64,000 nucleotides of DNA, taken from positions 1 through 64,000 of the forward strand of contig JBKBKC010000002.1 of NCBI GenBank assembly GCA_046294265.1, in the 5' to 3' direction. The notes beneath the pieces are model-generated. The model was not told the DNA's origin. It made no database searches and saw only the letters and a list, made by a program, of their open reading frames with translations. The stretch comes from JBKBKC01 sp046294265. GTDB lineage: Bacteria; Pseudomonadota; Alphaproteobacteria; Rhodobacterales; Rhodobacteraceae. Positions 33,277-42,826 of the stretch are shown one piece after another (within the stretch, counting starts at the first letter, position 1; each line of letters starts with the position of its first letter). The translations under genes were made by a program, and so were the position numbers.

Positions 33277-34449
33277 TCAGCGCTCGATGCAGAGCGCGAC
33301 ACCCATCCCGCCGCCGATGCACAGGGTTGCGAGGCCCTTTTTCGCGTCACGCCGGATCATCTCGTGGATCAGCGTGTTCAGGATGCGCGCGCCCGAGGCC
33401 CCGATCGGGTGGCCGATGGCGATGGCGCCGCCGTTCACGTTGACGATGGCCGGGTCCCAGCCCATGTCCTTGTTCACCGCGCAAGCCTGTGCGGCGAAGG
33501 CCTCGTTCGCCTCGACCAGGTCGAGGTCGCCAACCTTCCAGCCGCATTTGGCCAGCGCCTTGCGGCTGGCATGGATCGGACCCACGCCCATGATCGAAGG
33601 GTCCAGCCCCGCCGTGGCATAGCCCGCGATGCGCACCAGCGGCGTCAGTCCGCGTTTGGCAGCCTCGGCCTCGGACATCAGCATCACGGCGGCGGCGCCG
33701 TCATTGAGGCCGCTGGCATTGGCGGCGGTCACCGAGCCGTCCTTGACGAAGGCGGGGCGCAATTTCTGCATGCTGTCCAGCGTCGCGCCGTGGCGGATGT
33801 ATTCATCTTGGTCCACGACCACATCGCCCTTGCGGGTCTTGACGGTAAAGGGCGTGATCTCGTCCTTGAACCGGCCGGCTTTCTGCGCGGCTTCGGCCTT
33901 GTTCTGGCTTTCCAGCGCGAACTGGTCCTGCATGTCGCGGCTGATCTGCCATTGGTTGGCCACGTTTTCGGCCGTCTGGCCCATGTGGTAGCCGTTGAAG
34001 GCATCCCACAGACCGTCCTTGATCATCGAGTCGACGAAGTTCAGGTCGCCCATCTTCTGACCCGCGCGCAGATGCGCGACATGGGGGCTCAGGCTCATGC
34101 TTTCCTGACCACCTGCGATCAGGATCGCCGCGTCGCCCAGCTGCACATGCTGTGCGCCCAGTGCCACTGCCCGCAGGCCCGATCCGCAGACCTGGTTGAG
34201 GCTCCATGCGCTTGCCTCCTTGGGAAGCCCCGCCTTGATATGCGCCTGGCGTGCCGGGTTTTGCCCCTGTCCTGCGGTCAGCACCTGACCGAGGATCGTC
34301 TCCTCCACCTCGGCCTTGTCCACCCCTGCGCGGGCCACGACCGCCTCGATCACGGCGGCACCAAGGTCATGGGCGGGGGTGTTGGCGAAAGCGCCGTTGA
34401 AGCTGCCGACGGCTGTGCGCGCCGCCGAGACGATCACCACATTGGTCAT
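33277..34449 (-). CDS. phaA: Acetyl-CoA C-acetyltransferase (beta-ketothiolase)
   Basis: A 390-residue biosynthetic thiolase condensing two acetyl-CoA to acetoacetyl-CoA. The acyl-accepting Cys is in LNQVCGSGLRAVALG (about residue 89). The His in IGHPIGASGAR and the second Cys in CIGGGMG are conserved. It lies directly upstream of phaB, supplying its substrate. Confidence 0.96.
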   Translation of the reverse strand: MTNVVIVSAARTAVGSFNGAFANTPAHDLGAAVIEAVVARAGVDKAEVEETILGQVLTAGQGQNPARQAHIKAGLPKEASAWSLNQVCGSGLRAVALGAQHVQLGDAAILIAGGQESMSLSPHVAHLRAGQKMGDLNFVDSMIKDGLWDAFNGYHMGQTAENVANQWQISRDMQDQFALESQNKAEAAQKAGRFKDEITPFTVKTRKGDVVVDQDEYIRHGATLDSMQKLRPAFVKDGSVTAANASGLNDGAAAVMLMSEAEAAKRGLTPLVRIAGYATAGLDPSIMGVGPIHASRKALAKCGWKVGDLDLVEANEAFAAQACAVNKDMGWDPAIVNVNGGAIAIGHPIGASGARILNTLIHEMIRRDAKKGLATLCIGGGMGVALCIER

Positions 34450-34668
34450 CTGCTGGTCCTTTCCGTTGCCGGTTCCAGGCAGAGATCGCCTCCGCCTCCT
34501 CCGGGTTCGGGCTTAAGGCGGCAGGGTCCAAAAAGCAATCGCAGAGCGGCGGCGTGGATGCCGCAGGGGCTTGCCGCGAGGCGGGGTGACACTAGGCACG
34601 TTTCAAAATTCTGTTGGAGGGGCAGCCGCCGAGTGTCCAGCCGACGGGTGACCGCAGGAAAGGCCGGG

Positions 34669-35508
34669 TTAGGCAAGGCGACGCGCTGGTTCCTCCATCC
34701 AGGCCGGGCGAACTGTGGGCGAGCCAAACAGATAGCCCTGCATCGCCCCGATGCCCGCCATCTGCAGCCACGCAGCATCCTCGGGCGTCTCGACTGATTC
34801 GGCCACCGTCACCATGTCGAAATGCCGCCCCACTGACATCAACGCCTGCGTCAACGCCTGGTTGTCGGAATCCCGCGCGATGCCTCGGATGAACTGGCCG
34901 TCGATCTTGAGGATATCGAAGCAGAAATCGCGCAGATGCCGAAATGAGGTATAGCCCGACCCGAAATCGTCCAGCGCGAATGCCACGCCTTCGGCCTGCA
35001 ATTCATCCATGAACGTGGTCACGATCTCGGGTACCAGCATGGCCGAACTTTCGGTGATCTCCAGGATCAGCCGTTCACCCACCGTGGGATGTGCCCCAAG
35101 GCCGCGCTTGAGCACCCGCCGCCAGCGCGGATAGCCGATGGAACGGGCCGACATGTTCACCGCAAGGCGCAGCATCGGATGCGCGGCGAGCGCCGCCAGA
35201 CCGATCTCGAGGGCGGCGCAGTCGATCTGCCGGCCAATTTCAGTCACCTCGACAGCGCCGATGAAGTCGCGCGCAGGGATCGCCCGGCCGGTCGGGTCCA
35301 GCACCCGGATCAGCCCCTCGTGGAACGCCACGCGGAGCGGGTCGGACCCGAGCACCACTGGCTGATAGGCCAGCCGCAGCCGCCCCTGGTCCAGCGCCAG
35401 CCGCACCATGTCGATCGTGCGGCGGTCCTGTTCGGCGATGGCGGCGGCCAGCGGGCTGACCTCATCGCGCGTGATGTCCGCCAATGGTCTGCGCCTGTTG
35501 CCCTGCAT
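34669..35508 (-). CDS. EAL-domain cyclic-di-GMP phosphodiesterase
   Basis: A 279-residue stand-alone EAL protein that would hydrolyse c-di-GMP. The signature residues appear in order: HEGLIRV (EAL as EGL), NMSARS, EITES, DDFGSGYTS, KIDGQFI, AESVE and QGYLFGSP. The metal-binding and catalytic positions are therefore intact. No GGDEF or sensor domain is present; the first 35 residues are a basic leader. ATG at 35508 (MQGNRRRP) is used, because the upstream frame runs into the divergent tag gene. Regulated by an unknown partner. Confidence 0.92.
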   Translation of the reverse strand: MQGNRRRPLADITRDEVSPLAAAIAEQDRRTIDMVRLALDQGRLRLAYQPVVLGSDPLRVAFHEGLIRVLDPTGRAIPARDFIGAVEVTEIGRQIDCAALEIGLAALAAHPMLRLAVNMSARSIGYPRWRRVLKRGLGAHPTVGERLILEITESSAMLVPEIVTTFMDELQAEGVAFALDDFGSGYTSFRHLRDFCFDILKIDGQFIRGIARDSDNQALTQALMSVGRHFDMVTVAESVETPEDAAWLQMAGIGAMQGYLFGSPTVRPAWMEEPARRLA

Positions 35509-35633
35509 CTGCCGCCCTCCGACCTGTCGCGTTCCCCTCAACGTCGTCAGGATTGCGCCACAGGCGTAAATGGCTGGTAAATTTTCCCGGTTCGTTCCAG
35601 TTTTAGGCAAAACGCCCGAAGGAGCCCGCCGCC

Positions 35634-36227
35634 ATGCCCGCCCCCACGTCAAGATGCCCCTGGTGCGGCACTGACCCGCTTTACACAGCATATCACGACC
35701 GCGAATGGGGCGTGCCGCAACATGACCCGCGGGCGCTGTGGGAGCTTTTGACGTTGGAGACGTTCCAGGCAGGCCTGTCCTGGATCACCATCCTGCGCAA
35801 GCGCGAGGGGTTTCGCCGCGCCTTTGCCGGGTTCGACCCCGCCATTGTGGCGACGTGGGGCGAGGATGACATCGCCCGGCTCCTGTCAGACCCCGCGATC
35901 GTGCGTCATCGGGGCAAGATCTCGGGCACTATCGCATCTGCGCGCGCCTTTCTGCGCGTCAAGGGCGAGGGTGGCTTTGCTCCCTTCGTGTGGGCTTTCG
36001 TCGGTGACCGTCCGGTGCAGGGCCACCGCGCCGCGATGGCCGAGGTGCCGGCGACAACAGCCGCCGCCGAAGCCCTGTCGCGGGCTCTGAAGTCGCGCGG
36101 CTTTGGTTTTTGTGGACCTACGGTGACCTACGCGTTCATGCAGGCGGCGGGGATGGTGAACGACCATCTGACCAGTTGCCACCGGCATGATGAAGTGGCG
36201 CTGCTTGGGTCGGCGCACGGGAATTGA
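35634..36227 (+). CDS. tag: DNA-3-methyladenine glycosylase I
   Basis: A 197-residue base-excision repair enzyme removing 3-methyladenine. The zinc-binding CPWCGTD near the N-terminus pairs with a C-terminal Cys-His (TSCHRH). YHDREWGVP and the helix LTLETFQAGLSW are family hallmarks, and GFCGPTVTYAFMQAAGMVNDH closes the domain. A good start follows GAAGGAG. It diverges from the EAL gene. Confidence 0.96.
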   Translation: MPAPTSRCPWCGTDPLYTAYHDREWGVPQHDPRALWELLTLETFQAGLSWITILRKREGFRRAFAGFDPAIVATWGEDDIARLLSDPAIVRHRGKISGTIASARAFLRVKGEGGFAPFVWAFVGDRPVQGHRAAMAEVPATTAAAEALSRALKSRGFGFCGPTVTYAFMQAAGMVNDHLTSCHRHDEVALLGSAHGN

Positions 36228-36391
36228 GACCGGATGCGTGAGGTGCGGTCCACGCAGCCGCGCGCCGGTTAATGGCGGTTTCGGGGTGTGGCTTGCGGTG
36301 CACGCGGCGGTAGGGCGAAGCGCTGCGGCGGGGCGAACGGCATCGACCTTGCCGCCGCCGCCGCCGGATGGCATCACGACGAGCGGAGAAC

Positions 36392-37258
36392 ATGATGCCG
36401 CTGACCCGCCCCCGCGCCACGCTGATCGGATTCACCGCCGTGCTGATGTGGTCACTGCTGGCAGTTTTCACCGTGGCCACCGCACCCGTGCCGCCGTTCC
36501 TGCTGAACGCGCTGACATTTGCCGTGGGGGGCGCAATTGGCCTGGTCTGGGTGGCGTTCGGGGCGGGGTTCGGGTCGCTGCGCGCGGTGCCTTGGCTGGT
36601 CTATGCCTTCGGCACGGCGGGGCTGTTCGGGTATCATGCGCTGTATTTCTCGGCGCTGCGTCTGGCCCCGGCGGCCGAAGCGGGGCTGATCGCCTATCTC
36701 TGGCCACTGCTGATTGTACTGTTTTCGGGCCTATTGCCGGGTGAGCGGTTGCGGGCCCTGCACATCGCCGGGGCGGGGCTGGCCTTTGCCGGTGCGGCGC
36801 TCCTGGTATTGCGGGGCGGCGTGGATTTCGCTGCGGGCGCCGTGCCGGGCCTGGTTCTGGCATTCCTGTGCGCGGTGACCTGGGCGGCCTATTCGGTGGC
36901 CTCGCGATCTCTCGGGCGGGTGCCGACGGAAAGCGTTGCGGTGTTCTGCCTCGCGACGGCCATCCTGTCGGCGTTGGCACATTGGCTGGTAGAAACACCG
37001 GCCTGGCCGCAGGGCGCGTTGGGTTGGCTGGCGGTTCTAGGGCTTGGGCTCGGTCCGGTAGGACTGGCCTTCTTCACCTGGGACATCGGGATGAAGCAGG
37101 GAAACATCCAGATGCTGGGCGTCGCGTCCTATGCCGCGCCGCTGCTGTCCACACTTGCGCTGGTTGCAGCGGGGATTGCCCCCGCCACCCCCACCCTGAT
37201 GGTTGCCGCCCTGATGATCACAGGCGGTGCCGTGATCGCCGCACGCGCCGGGCTTTGA
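36392..37258 (+). CDS. EamA/DMT-family transporter
   Basis: A 288-residue integral membrane protein with about ten hydrophobic helices in two EamA repeats. LRLAPAAEAGLIAYLWPLL in the first half and LGVASYAAPLLSTLAL in the second are typical of drug/metabolite exporters, often amino acids or nucleosides. ATG at 36392 follows CGGAG; the upstream frame is an extension. The substrate is not predictable. Confidence 0.9.
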   Translation: MMPLTRPRATLIGFTAVLMWSLLAVFTVATAPVPPFLLNALTFAVGGAIGLVWVAFGAGFGSLRAVPWLVYAFGTAGLFGYHALYFSALRLAPAAEAGLIAYLWPLLIVLFSGLLPGERLRALHIAGAGLAFAGAALLVLRGGVDFAAGAVPGLVLAFLCAVTWAAYSVASRSLGRVPTESVAVFCLATAILSALAHWLVETPAWPQGALGWLAVLGLGLGPVGLAFFTWDIGMKQGNIQMLGVASYAAPLLSTLALVAAGIAPATPTLMVAALMITGGAVIAARAGL

Positions 37259-37270
37259 CGGCGCCCGTGC

Positions 37271-37438
37271 TCAATGTTGTGACAGGCGCGAGATTTCCTC
37301 TTTCAGCTTCAGCTTCTGCTTTTTCAGATCCGAGATCTTGAGGTCATCCGACCCCGGATGCCGCTGCTCCTTCTCCACCATCTCGGACAGGTTTTCATGT
37401 TTGCGGCGCAGTTCCTGCAGATGCGAAGCGATGGTCAT
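37271..37438 (-). CDS. DUF465 (YdcH family) small coiled-coil protein
   Basis: A 55-residue, highly charged helical protein: MTIASHLQELRRKHENL, a short loop with HPGSDD, then LKKQKLKLKEEISRL. This matches DUF465, a helical hairpin of unknown function widespread in Alphaproteobacteria. ATG at 37438 is preceded by AGGAGG. It stands alone between two unrelated genes. Confidence 0.88.
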   Translation of the reverse strand: MTIASHLQELRRKHENLSEMVEKEQRHPGSDDLKISDLKKQKLKLKEEISRLSQH

Positions 37439-37529
37439 GCGATACCTCCTGTGATGTGAAGCTCATGTGACGAGTGGATCACAAGACCCGAGTCGTGTCA
37501 CGCCAATCCCGCCCCGATATCCACAGCAT

Positions 37530-38324
37530 TCATCCAAAACGGTCGATTGCCGCCCCGTTGCGCAGAATGACGCGGGCTTCATCGGTGTCGTCTTCGTGGT
37601 CGCCCTGATGTGTGGCCCCAGCGTGCAACACCAGCGGCGCCAAAAGGCGCAGCGGCCCCCGCCCGCCCTTTCGCGCCCGCAGGACCACTCGCACCGCGGC
37701 GCGCCCCTCGCGCGGGGCAAGCGGCAGGATCGCGACGGAGCCAAGGCGGCCCTCCGCTGCCGCCAGCACCGGGGCAAGCCGATCCGCCCCCACGATCAGG
37801 GTGAGCCATCCGCCCGACCGCAGGCGTTGCGCCGCGGTCGCCACCCAGGCGGCCAGCGGTGTCGCCTCGCGCAATGCGACCTCGCGGCCCGCATCCCATG
37901 CGGGCGAGCCAGCGCCGGGCGGATAATAAGGGGGATTGGCGATCACATGGTCGAAATCACGGCGGAGTGCACGAGGCATGTCGGCGACATCGCCGATCTC
38001 AACCTCCACCTGCAGGCCGTTGCGCGCGGCATTTGCGCGCGCCAGCATGGCATAGCCGGGCTGCACCTCCACCCCCGACAGCCGAAGCCCTGGCACCCGC
38101 AGACCGAGGGACAGCATCGCCGCCCCTGCGCCGCATCCGAGGTCCAGCACCGCCTGTCCCGAAACGGCCGGGCAGGCGGCGGCCAGCAGGATCGGATCGG
38201 TGGCCGCGCGGTATCCGCGCGCGGGCTGCCACATCCGCAGGCGGCCGCACAGAAAGGCATCGTCGGTCAGCGCCCCAAGGCCATGGCCTTCGGGTGGTGC
38301 GTGATCCTCGGGCGTCGTGGTCAT
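37530..38324 (-). CDS. tRNA1(Val) (adenine-N6)-methyltransferase-like protein
   Basis: A 264-residue Rossmann methyltransferase resembling TrmN6/YfiC. The SAM loop is LDLGCGAGAAML, and the N6-adenine catalytic motif is NPPYYPPG. The FLCGRLRMWQPARGYRAATDPILLAA opening is typical of this family. Its ATG overlaps the stop of the DUF2007 gene (ATGA). Substrate assignment follows the family; a role in modifying another RNA or protein is not excluded. Confidence 0.88.
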   Translation of the reverse strand: MTTTPEDHAPPEGHGLGALTDDAFLCGRLRMWQPARGYRAATDPILLAAACPAVSGQAVLDLGCGAGAAMLSLGLRVPGLRLSGVEVQPGYAMLARANAARNGLQVEVEIGDVADMPRALRRDFDHVIANPPYYPPGAGSPAWDAGREVALREATPLAAWVATAAQRLRSGGWLTLIVGADRLAPVLAAAEGRLGSVAILPLAPREGRAAVRVVLRARKGGRGPLRLLAPLVLHAGATHQGDHEDDTDEARVILRNGAAIDRFG

Positions 38325-38536
38325 AGCCCCGTGGGAATGCCGTTGTCGGCCAGCACCACGCGGGCGAGGAACAGATCCTCATCGCGCACCATCAGGCGGC
38401 GCGGAAAGGCGCCGATGGACCCTTCCAGCACGCTCATGTGGACGTCCAGCGGATAGGTCTCTATATCCTCGCCGGACAGGAGTGCGGTTGCCCAGGCGAT
38501 GACGGTCGGATCGGTTGTGCGCAGAAGCTCTTTCAT
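38321..38536 (-). CDS. DUF2007 domain protein
   Basis: A 71-residue protein with the pattern of the putative signal-transducing DUF2007 family: MKELLRTTDPTVIAWATALL, then EGSIGAFPRRLMV and LADNGI at the end. It is co-translated with the downstream methyltransferase and diverges from the polyprenyl synthase gene. Function unknown. Confidence 0.85.
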   Translation of the reverse strand: MKELLRTTDPTVIAWATALLSGEDIETYPLDVHMSVLEGSIGAFPRRLMVRDEDLFLARVVLADNGIPTGL

Positions 38537-38589
38537 GCCATCGAGATAATGGGCCCGATGCGGCCTGTCGAGCCTGCCTGGGGGGCGTC

Positions 38590-39591
38590 ATGGGTCTGGA
38601 TCACCGCGCCGAGAAACCGCACGACCGTCTGGCCGCGCATCTGGAGGCGGACATGGCGGCGGTCAACGCGCTGATCCGCGCGCGGATGGAAAGCCGCCAC
38701 GCGCCGCGCATCCCCGAGGTGACGGCGCATCTGGTCGAAGCGGGGGGCAAGCGGCTACGCCCGCTGCTGACGCTGGCCGCCGCCCGCCTGTGCGGCTATC
38801 GCGGCGACCATCACATCCGGCTGGCGGCGACGGTGGAATTCATCCACACGGCCACCCTTCTGCACGACGATGTGGTGGACGAAAGCACGCGCAGGCGCGG
38901 GCGGCCCACGGCCAACCTGTTGTGGGACAACAAATCCTCGGTGCTGGTGGGCGACTACCTTTTTGCGCGGGCGTTCCAGCTGATGACCGAGACGGGCAGC
39001 CTGCGCGTGCTCGACATCCTCGCCAATGCCAGCGCCACGATCGCCGAGGGCGAGGTGCTGCAACTGACGGCCGCGCAGAACCTGGCCACCGACGAGGGCG
39101 TCTATCTGCAGGTGGTGCGCGGCAAGACGGCCGCGCTGTTCGCGGCGGCGACCGAGGTAGGCGGCGTGATCGCCGGGGCGCCCGAGGCGCAGGTGCGCGC
39201 GCTTTTCGACTACGGCGATGCGCTGGGGATCGCGTTCCAGATCGCGGATGACCTTCTGGACTATGGCGGTGCGGATGCGGCCATCGGCAAGAACACCGGC
39301 GACGATTTCCGCGAACGCAAGGTGACGCTGCCGGTGATCAAGGCGGTGGCACGGGCCGATGCCGAAGAGCGCGCCTTCTGGGTGCGGGTGATCGAAAAGG
39401 GCGACCAGGCCGAGGGCGATCTGGACTGGGCGCGTGCGATCATGGCGCGGCATGGGGCCATGGAAGGCGCGCGGGCCGAGGCGGTGATCTGGGCGGATCG
39501 GGCGCGCACGTCCCTGGCCGTGCTGCCCGACGACCCGATCCGGGCCATGCTGGACGAACTGGCGGATTACGTGGTGGCGCGGCTGCGCTGA
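38590..39591 (+). CDS. Long-chain polyprenyl diphosphate synthase
   Basis: A 333-residue trans-prenyltransferase making the octa- to decaprenyl tail of ubiquinone. The first Asp-rich motif LLHDDVVDES and the second, IADDLLDYGG, bind the Mg-diphosphate; GGKRLRPLL precedes them. ATG at 38590 is chosen, since the frame from 38515 would run into the DUF2007 leader. It converges on the CHAT gene 12 bp away. Chain length cannot be read from the sequence. Confidence 0.95.
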   Translation: MGLDHRAEKPHDRLAAHLEADMAAVNALIRARMESRHAPRIPEVTAHLVEAGGKRLRPLLTLAAARLCGYRGDHHIRLAATVEFIHTATLLHDDVVDESTRRRGRPTANLLWDNKSSVLVGDYLFARAFQLMTETGSLRVLDILANASATIAEGEVLQLTAAQNLATDEGVYLQVVRGKTAALFAAATEVGGVIAGAPEAQVRALFDYGDALGIAFQIADDLLDYGGADAAIGKNTGDDFRERKVTLPVIKAVARADAEERAFWVRVIEKGDQAEGDLDWARAIMARHGAMEGARAEAVIWADRARTSLAVLPDDPIRAMLDELADYVVARLR

Positions 39592-39603
39592 CCCGATGCG
39601 CGG

Positions 39604-42150
39604 TCAGAGCCAGTTTCCCATCAGCACAAAGGCCGACCAGTAATAGGGGTGCGCATATCCCTGCGGCGCCTCGGGTGCGTCCAGCGCCCGCGCGGCGCGC
39701 GTCCCGCCCGTCCCCGCCCCATCGCCGCGCAGCATCGCGATCTGCGCGCGGCGCAGCGCCTCGGCCTTGTCCAGCCCCTCCGCCATCATCCCGGCGTAGA
39801 AATCGCGCATCAGCGCGGGCGTCGCCGCATCCGACACCGGCCAGAGCGAGGCCATGACCGCCCCCGCCCCGTTCAGCTGCGCCGTCGCGGCAAAGCCGTC
39901 GATCTCGGACCCGTCGCCGCCCCGCGCCGTCTGGCAGGCCGAGAGCGTGAGCAGGTCCACCCCCTGGAACCGCAGCGCGCGCGTGGACCGGATGCGCGAC
40001 AGCGGCAGGTGGCTGCCATCGCCCAGCAGCAGGAAACTGTCATCCTCGCGCCCGGGCATCAGGTTGAAATGGCTCGCGATATGCAGCACGCTGGGTTTGC
40101 GCAGCAGGCTGCGGCGCAGCGACCGTTCGTCAAAGCCCGCGTCCAGCACCGTCTCGCCCGCCAGCACCCCGCCAAAGATCGCATCCAGTTCGGCCCGCAC
40201 CCCCGGCAAGGCCGAAAATCCCGGATGGGCGGCGGTCACGCCGAAACCTGCGGTGGCCTCGGGCGTGCGTGCCGCCGCGAGGAATTGCGTGGGCACCGCA
40301 GGCGTATAGATCGCCAGCGCGAAGCGTTCGACCAGATAGCCCTGCCCGTCATGCAGGGCGGCAAAGGGCACGTATCGTAGAAATCCGTCGAGGTTCAGCA
40401 TCACGACCTCGGTGCCGCTATCGGCCAGGTCCTGTGCGACGGGGGCGAACAGCACCTGATAGAGCCCCTGCAGATGATTGTCGGCCTCGGGCGACACTTC
40501 CTCCAGCGCTTGCAAGGCCTCCAGCACCCGGCGCGCCAGATCGGCGCGGGGCAGTTGCACCTCGCGGTGCAGGGTCAGGCCGGGCAGGGTCAGGAACAGA
40601 TGCGTGGACTGGTCGAGGGCCGCGATCTGCAGGATTGCCGCGGGCCGGTCCAGTGTCGCCAGCACGGCCTGATAACTGCCCACGGCATCGAATTGCACCT
40701 GCATCGCGGGCCGCGCGGTGTCTGGCGCCTGCGCCAGAAAGGCCGCCACCTCGGCGTCAAAGCGGTCGGCGGCGGCCTGTAGCGCCTCTTGCAGCACAAA
40801 GGCCTGGTCCTCCTCGGCCTCGGTCGCCTCGCCGGCCTCGATCCGCGCCAGCATCGCGCGCAATTCGCGTTCCGCCGCCACCGGCTGCACCGACAGCGCG
40901 TCCAGCCGCGCCTCCTCTGACAGCTCAACATCGGTCAGGATGGCGCGGGTCTGGCTTAGGCCGCCCCCGTCGCGGCGCAGGAATTCAAAGACCTCCTCCT
41001 CCTTTTCCATGTTCAGCACGGCCTGCGCCTCGGATATCCTGCCTTGCGCGATCAGAAGGTCGGCAAGGCTCTGATACAGCCTGCGCCACTCTTTCTGACT
41101 GGCCGCCACATCCTGCGCGCCGGTGATCGTGTTGGCCGCCCGGATCTCCTGCTGCGCGTTCACCGCCATCTTGCCAAAGAAGATCGCCCGCTCGACCTGC
41201 CCCTTCATGGCAAAGGCGCGGCTCAGAAGCTCGAAGTTCCATCGCTGGTCCGACAGCATCTGTTGGCGGTTGGCCGCAATGTAGGGCAGCGCCCGCATCG
41301 CCCAGAGGATCGCCTCGTCGGCCTTGCCCTCCTCGACCGCGACCAGCCCCATGTTGATGCGCAGCTTTGTCGTGTTCTCATGGAAACTCCCGTGCTGCGG
41401 CTCGATGATCGCGAGGGCGCGCTTCTGCCACGCGCGGGCACGGGGGTAATCCTTCATCCGGGTATAGACCCAGCCGATGTTGGTCGAGAGGTATCCCACC
41501 GACAGGCTGTCCGGCCCCGCCGTCCGGGTGTGATGGTCCAGCGCCACGGCATAGGCGCGCAGGGCTGGGCCGAATTCGGACATGCTTTCCCGGCTCATCC
41601 CCTCGGCCCAGAAGGTGCCGGCCATGCCCGCCTCATCGGGCGGCGACATCCCGGCATAGATCGCGCGGGCCGCCTCGATCGCGCGCAGGCTTTCGGGATA
41701 GCGCGACAGGTTCTGCAGGGCCACTGCACGGTCATCCAGCGCCACGGCCGCCAGCTGGCGCGCGAAGGGGTCATCCGCCACCCCCCGCGCGATCCCGCCC
41801 GCGATGTCGGCCTGGCGCAGCGCACCCTGATAATCGCTGAGACCGTTCATCACGCGGCCCGCCATGATGGCCGCTACAGCGGCATTGGTCGTCGCCCCGT
41901 CGCGACGCAGGAAACCGCTCTGCGCGTCGCGGTAAAATGGCAGGGCGGCCCGCAGACGCGGCTCGACCCATTCCGTCGTCAGCGCATAGCCGACATCCAT
42001 CGCTGCCTGGGGATCGCCCTTGCGGGCGGCGGACAAAAGGGTGGGGTCGATCGACGCCAGCGGATCGTCGGCGGCACGCAACGGCATCGCCAGCAGGACC
42101 AGCGCGGCAAGCAAGACCAGAAGTCGGGTCATGGAGTTGGGCCGGTGCAT
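39604..42150 (-). CDS. Exported TPR-CHAT protease-like protein
   Basis: An 848-residue protein with a signal peptide (hydrophobic core to about residue 26, ending PLRAAD). About 350 residues of TPR-like helices follow (for example GYLSTNIGWVYTRMKDYPRARAWQKRALAI). A C-terminal CHAT domain (about 560-848) closes the protein. The caspase-like dyad is intact: His694 in HIASHFNL and Cys739 in LSACQTARGGDGSEIDG. CHAT domains are clan CD peptidases, usually activated through their repeat partners. ATG at 42150 has GAGGA upstream. It has no partner gene nearby. The substrate and role are unknown; the signal peptide argues for a periplasmic or secreted location. Confidence 0.92.
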   Translation of the reverse strand: MHRPNSMTRLLVLLAALVLLAMPLRAADDPLASIDPTLLSAARKGDPQAAMDVGYALTTEWVEPRLRAALPFYRDAQSGFLRRDGATTNAAVAAIMAGRVMNGLSDYQGALRQADIAGGIARGVADDPFARQLAAVALDDRAVALQNLSRYPESLRAIEAARAIYAGMSPPDEAGMAGTFWAEGMSRESMSEFGPALRAYAVALDHHTRTAGPDSLSVGYLSTNIGWVYTRMKDYPRARAWQKRALAIIEPQHGSFHENTTKLRINMGLVAVEEGKADEAILWAMRALPYIAANRQQMLSDQRWNFELLSRAFAMKGQVERAIFFGKMAVNAQQEIRAANTITGAQDVAASQKEWRRLYQSLADLLIAQGRISEAQAVLNMEKEEEVFEFLRRDGGGLSQTRAILTDVELSEEARLDALSVQPVAAERELRAMLARIEAGEATEAEEDQAFVLQEALQAAADRFDAEVAAFLAQAPDTARPAMQVQFDAVGSYQAVLATLDRPAAILQIAALDQSTHLFLTLPGLTLHREVQLPRADLARRVLEALQALEEVSPEADNHLQGLYQVLFAPVAQDLADSGTEVVMLNLDGFLRYVPFAALHDGQGYLVERFALAIYTPAVPTQFLAAARTPEATAGFGVTAAHPGFSALPGVRAELDAIFGGVLAGETVLDAGFDERSLRRSLLRKPSVLHIASHFNLMPGREDDSFLLLGDGSHLPLSRIRSTRALRFQGVDLLTLSACQTARGGDGSEIDGFAATAQLNGAGAVMASLWPVSDAATPALMRDFYAGMMAEGLDKAEALRRAQIAMLRGDGAGTGGTRAARALDAPEAPQGYAHPYYWSAFVLMGNWL

Positions 42151-42232
42151 GCGATCCTCATCAAACAGGATACGGCTGCGTGACGCGGAGGCAACCCCGC
42201 CTGCATAGCGCGACGGGATTTGTCATGCGGGA

Positions 42233-42694
42233 TCAGACAGCCAGGGCCGTGGTCTTGACCACCGTGCGAAGCGCGAACGACGACTGCATTTGTGCCACGC
42301 CCGGCAGGCGGGTCAGATACTGGCGGTGGATGCGCGCGAAATCCTCGGTGTCCTGTGCCATGATCTTCAACAGGTAATCCGCCGTTCCCGCCATCAAGTG
42401 GCATTCGAGAACATCGGGCACGCGCGCCACCTCGCGCTCGAACGCATCCAGCAAGTCGTCGGTCTGACCCTGCAGGGTAATCTCAACATAGACGGTGGTG
42501 GGCCGTCCCATCCGCCGCGCGTCCAAAAGGGCGACATACCCTGCGATAAACCCTTCGTCCTCCAGCCTCTGTACCCGGCGGTGACAGGCCGAGGGAGACA
42601 GGTTGATGCGTTCCGAAAGCTCGGCATTCGTGATCCGCCCCTCTTTCTGCAGCACGGACAGGATGCGGCGGTCGGTTGCGTCCAGATCAGACAT
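42233..42694 (-). CDS. Lrp/AsnC-family regulator
   Basis: A 153-residue regulator with the Lrp helix-turn-helix (LDATDRRILSVLQKEGRITNAELSERINLSPSACHRR) and a C-terminal ligand-binding RAM domain (VPDVLECHLMAGTADYLLKI). It is divergent from alanine dehydrogenase, the usual arrangement for a regulator that activates ald in response to alanine. ATG at 42694 is chosen over 42715. Confidence 0.94.
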   Translation of the reverse strand: MSDLDATDRRILSVLQKEGRITNAELSERINLSPSACHRRVQRLEDEGFIAGYVALLDARRMGRPTTVYVEITLQGQTDDLLDAFEREVARVPDVLECHLMAGTADYLLKIMAQDTEDFARIHRQYLTRLPGVAQMQSSFALRTVVKTTALAV

Positions 42695-42754
42695 CGCGGC
42701 GGATTCTTTCGGCATCGGGGGGTTTTGCCGTGGAACCTACCGCCAACCAAGCGT

Positions 42755-42765
42755 TGCGTCACGCA
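42755..42765. promoter_or_regulatory. Palindrome in the lrp-ald intergenic region
   Basis: TGCGTCACGCA is a perfect 11-bp palindrome in the 132-bp divergent region, 62 bp before ald. It may be an operator for the Lrp-type regulator, but the size differs from typical Lrp sites, so this is weak. Confidence 0.35.
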
Positions 42766-42826
42766 GAATCCAAGACATCTCCAGCCGCATCGCTGCATCA
42801 TTTCCCTGACAGGATGGAGGATCGAG

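Noticed and set aside
40269..42183. Long plus-strand frames inside the CHAT gene
   Set aside because: They are high-GC shadow frames of the CHAT coding sequence; no protein features are visible.
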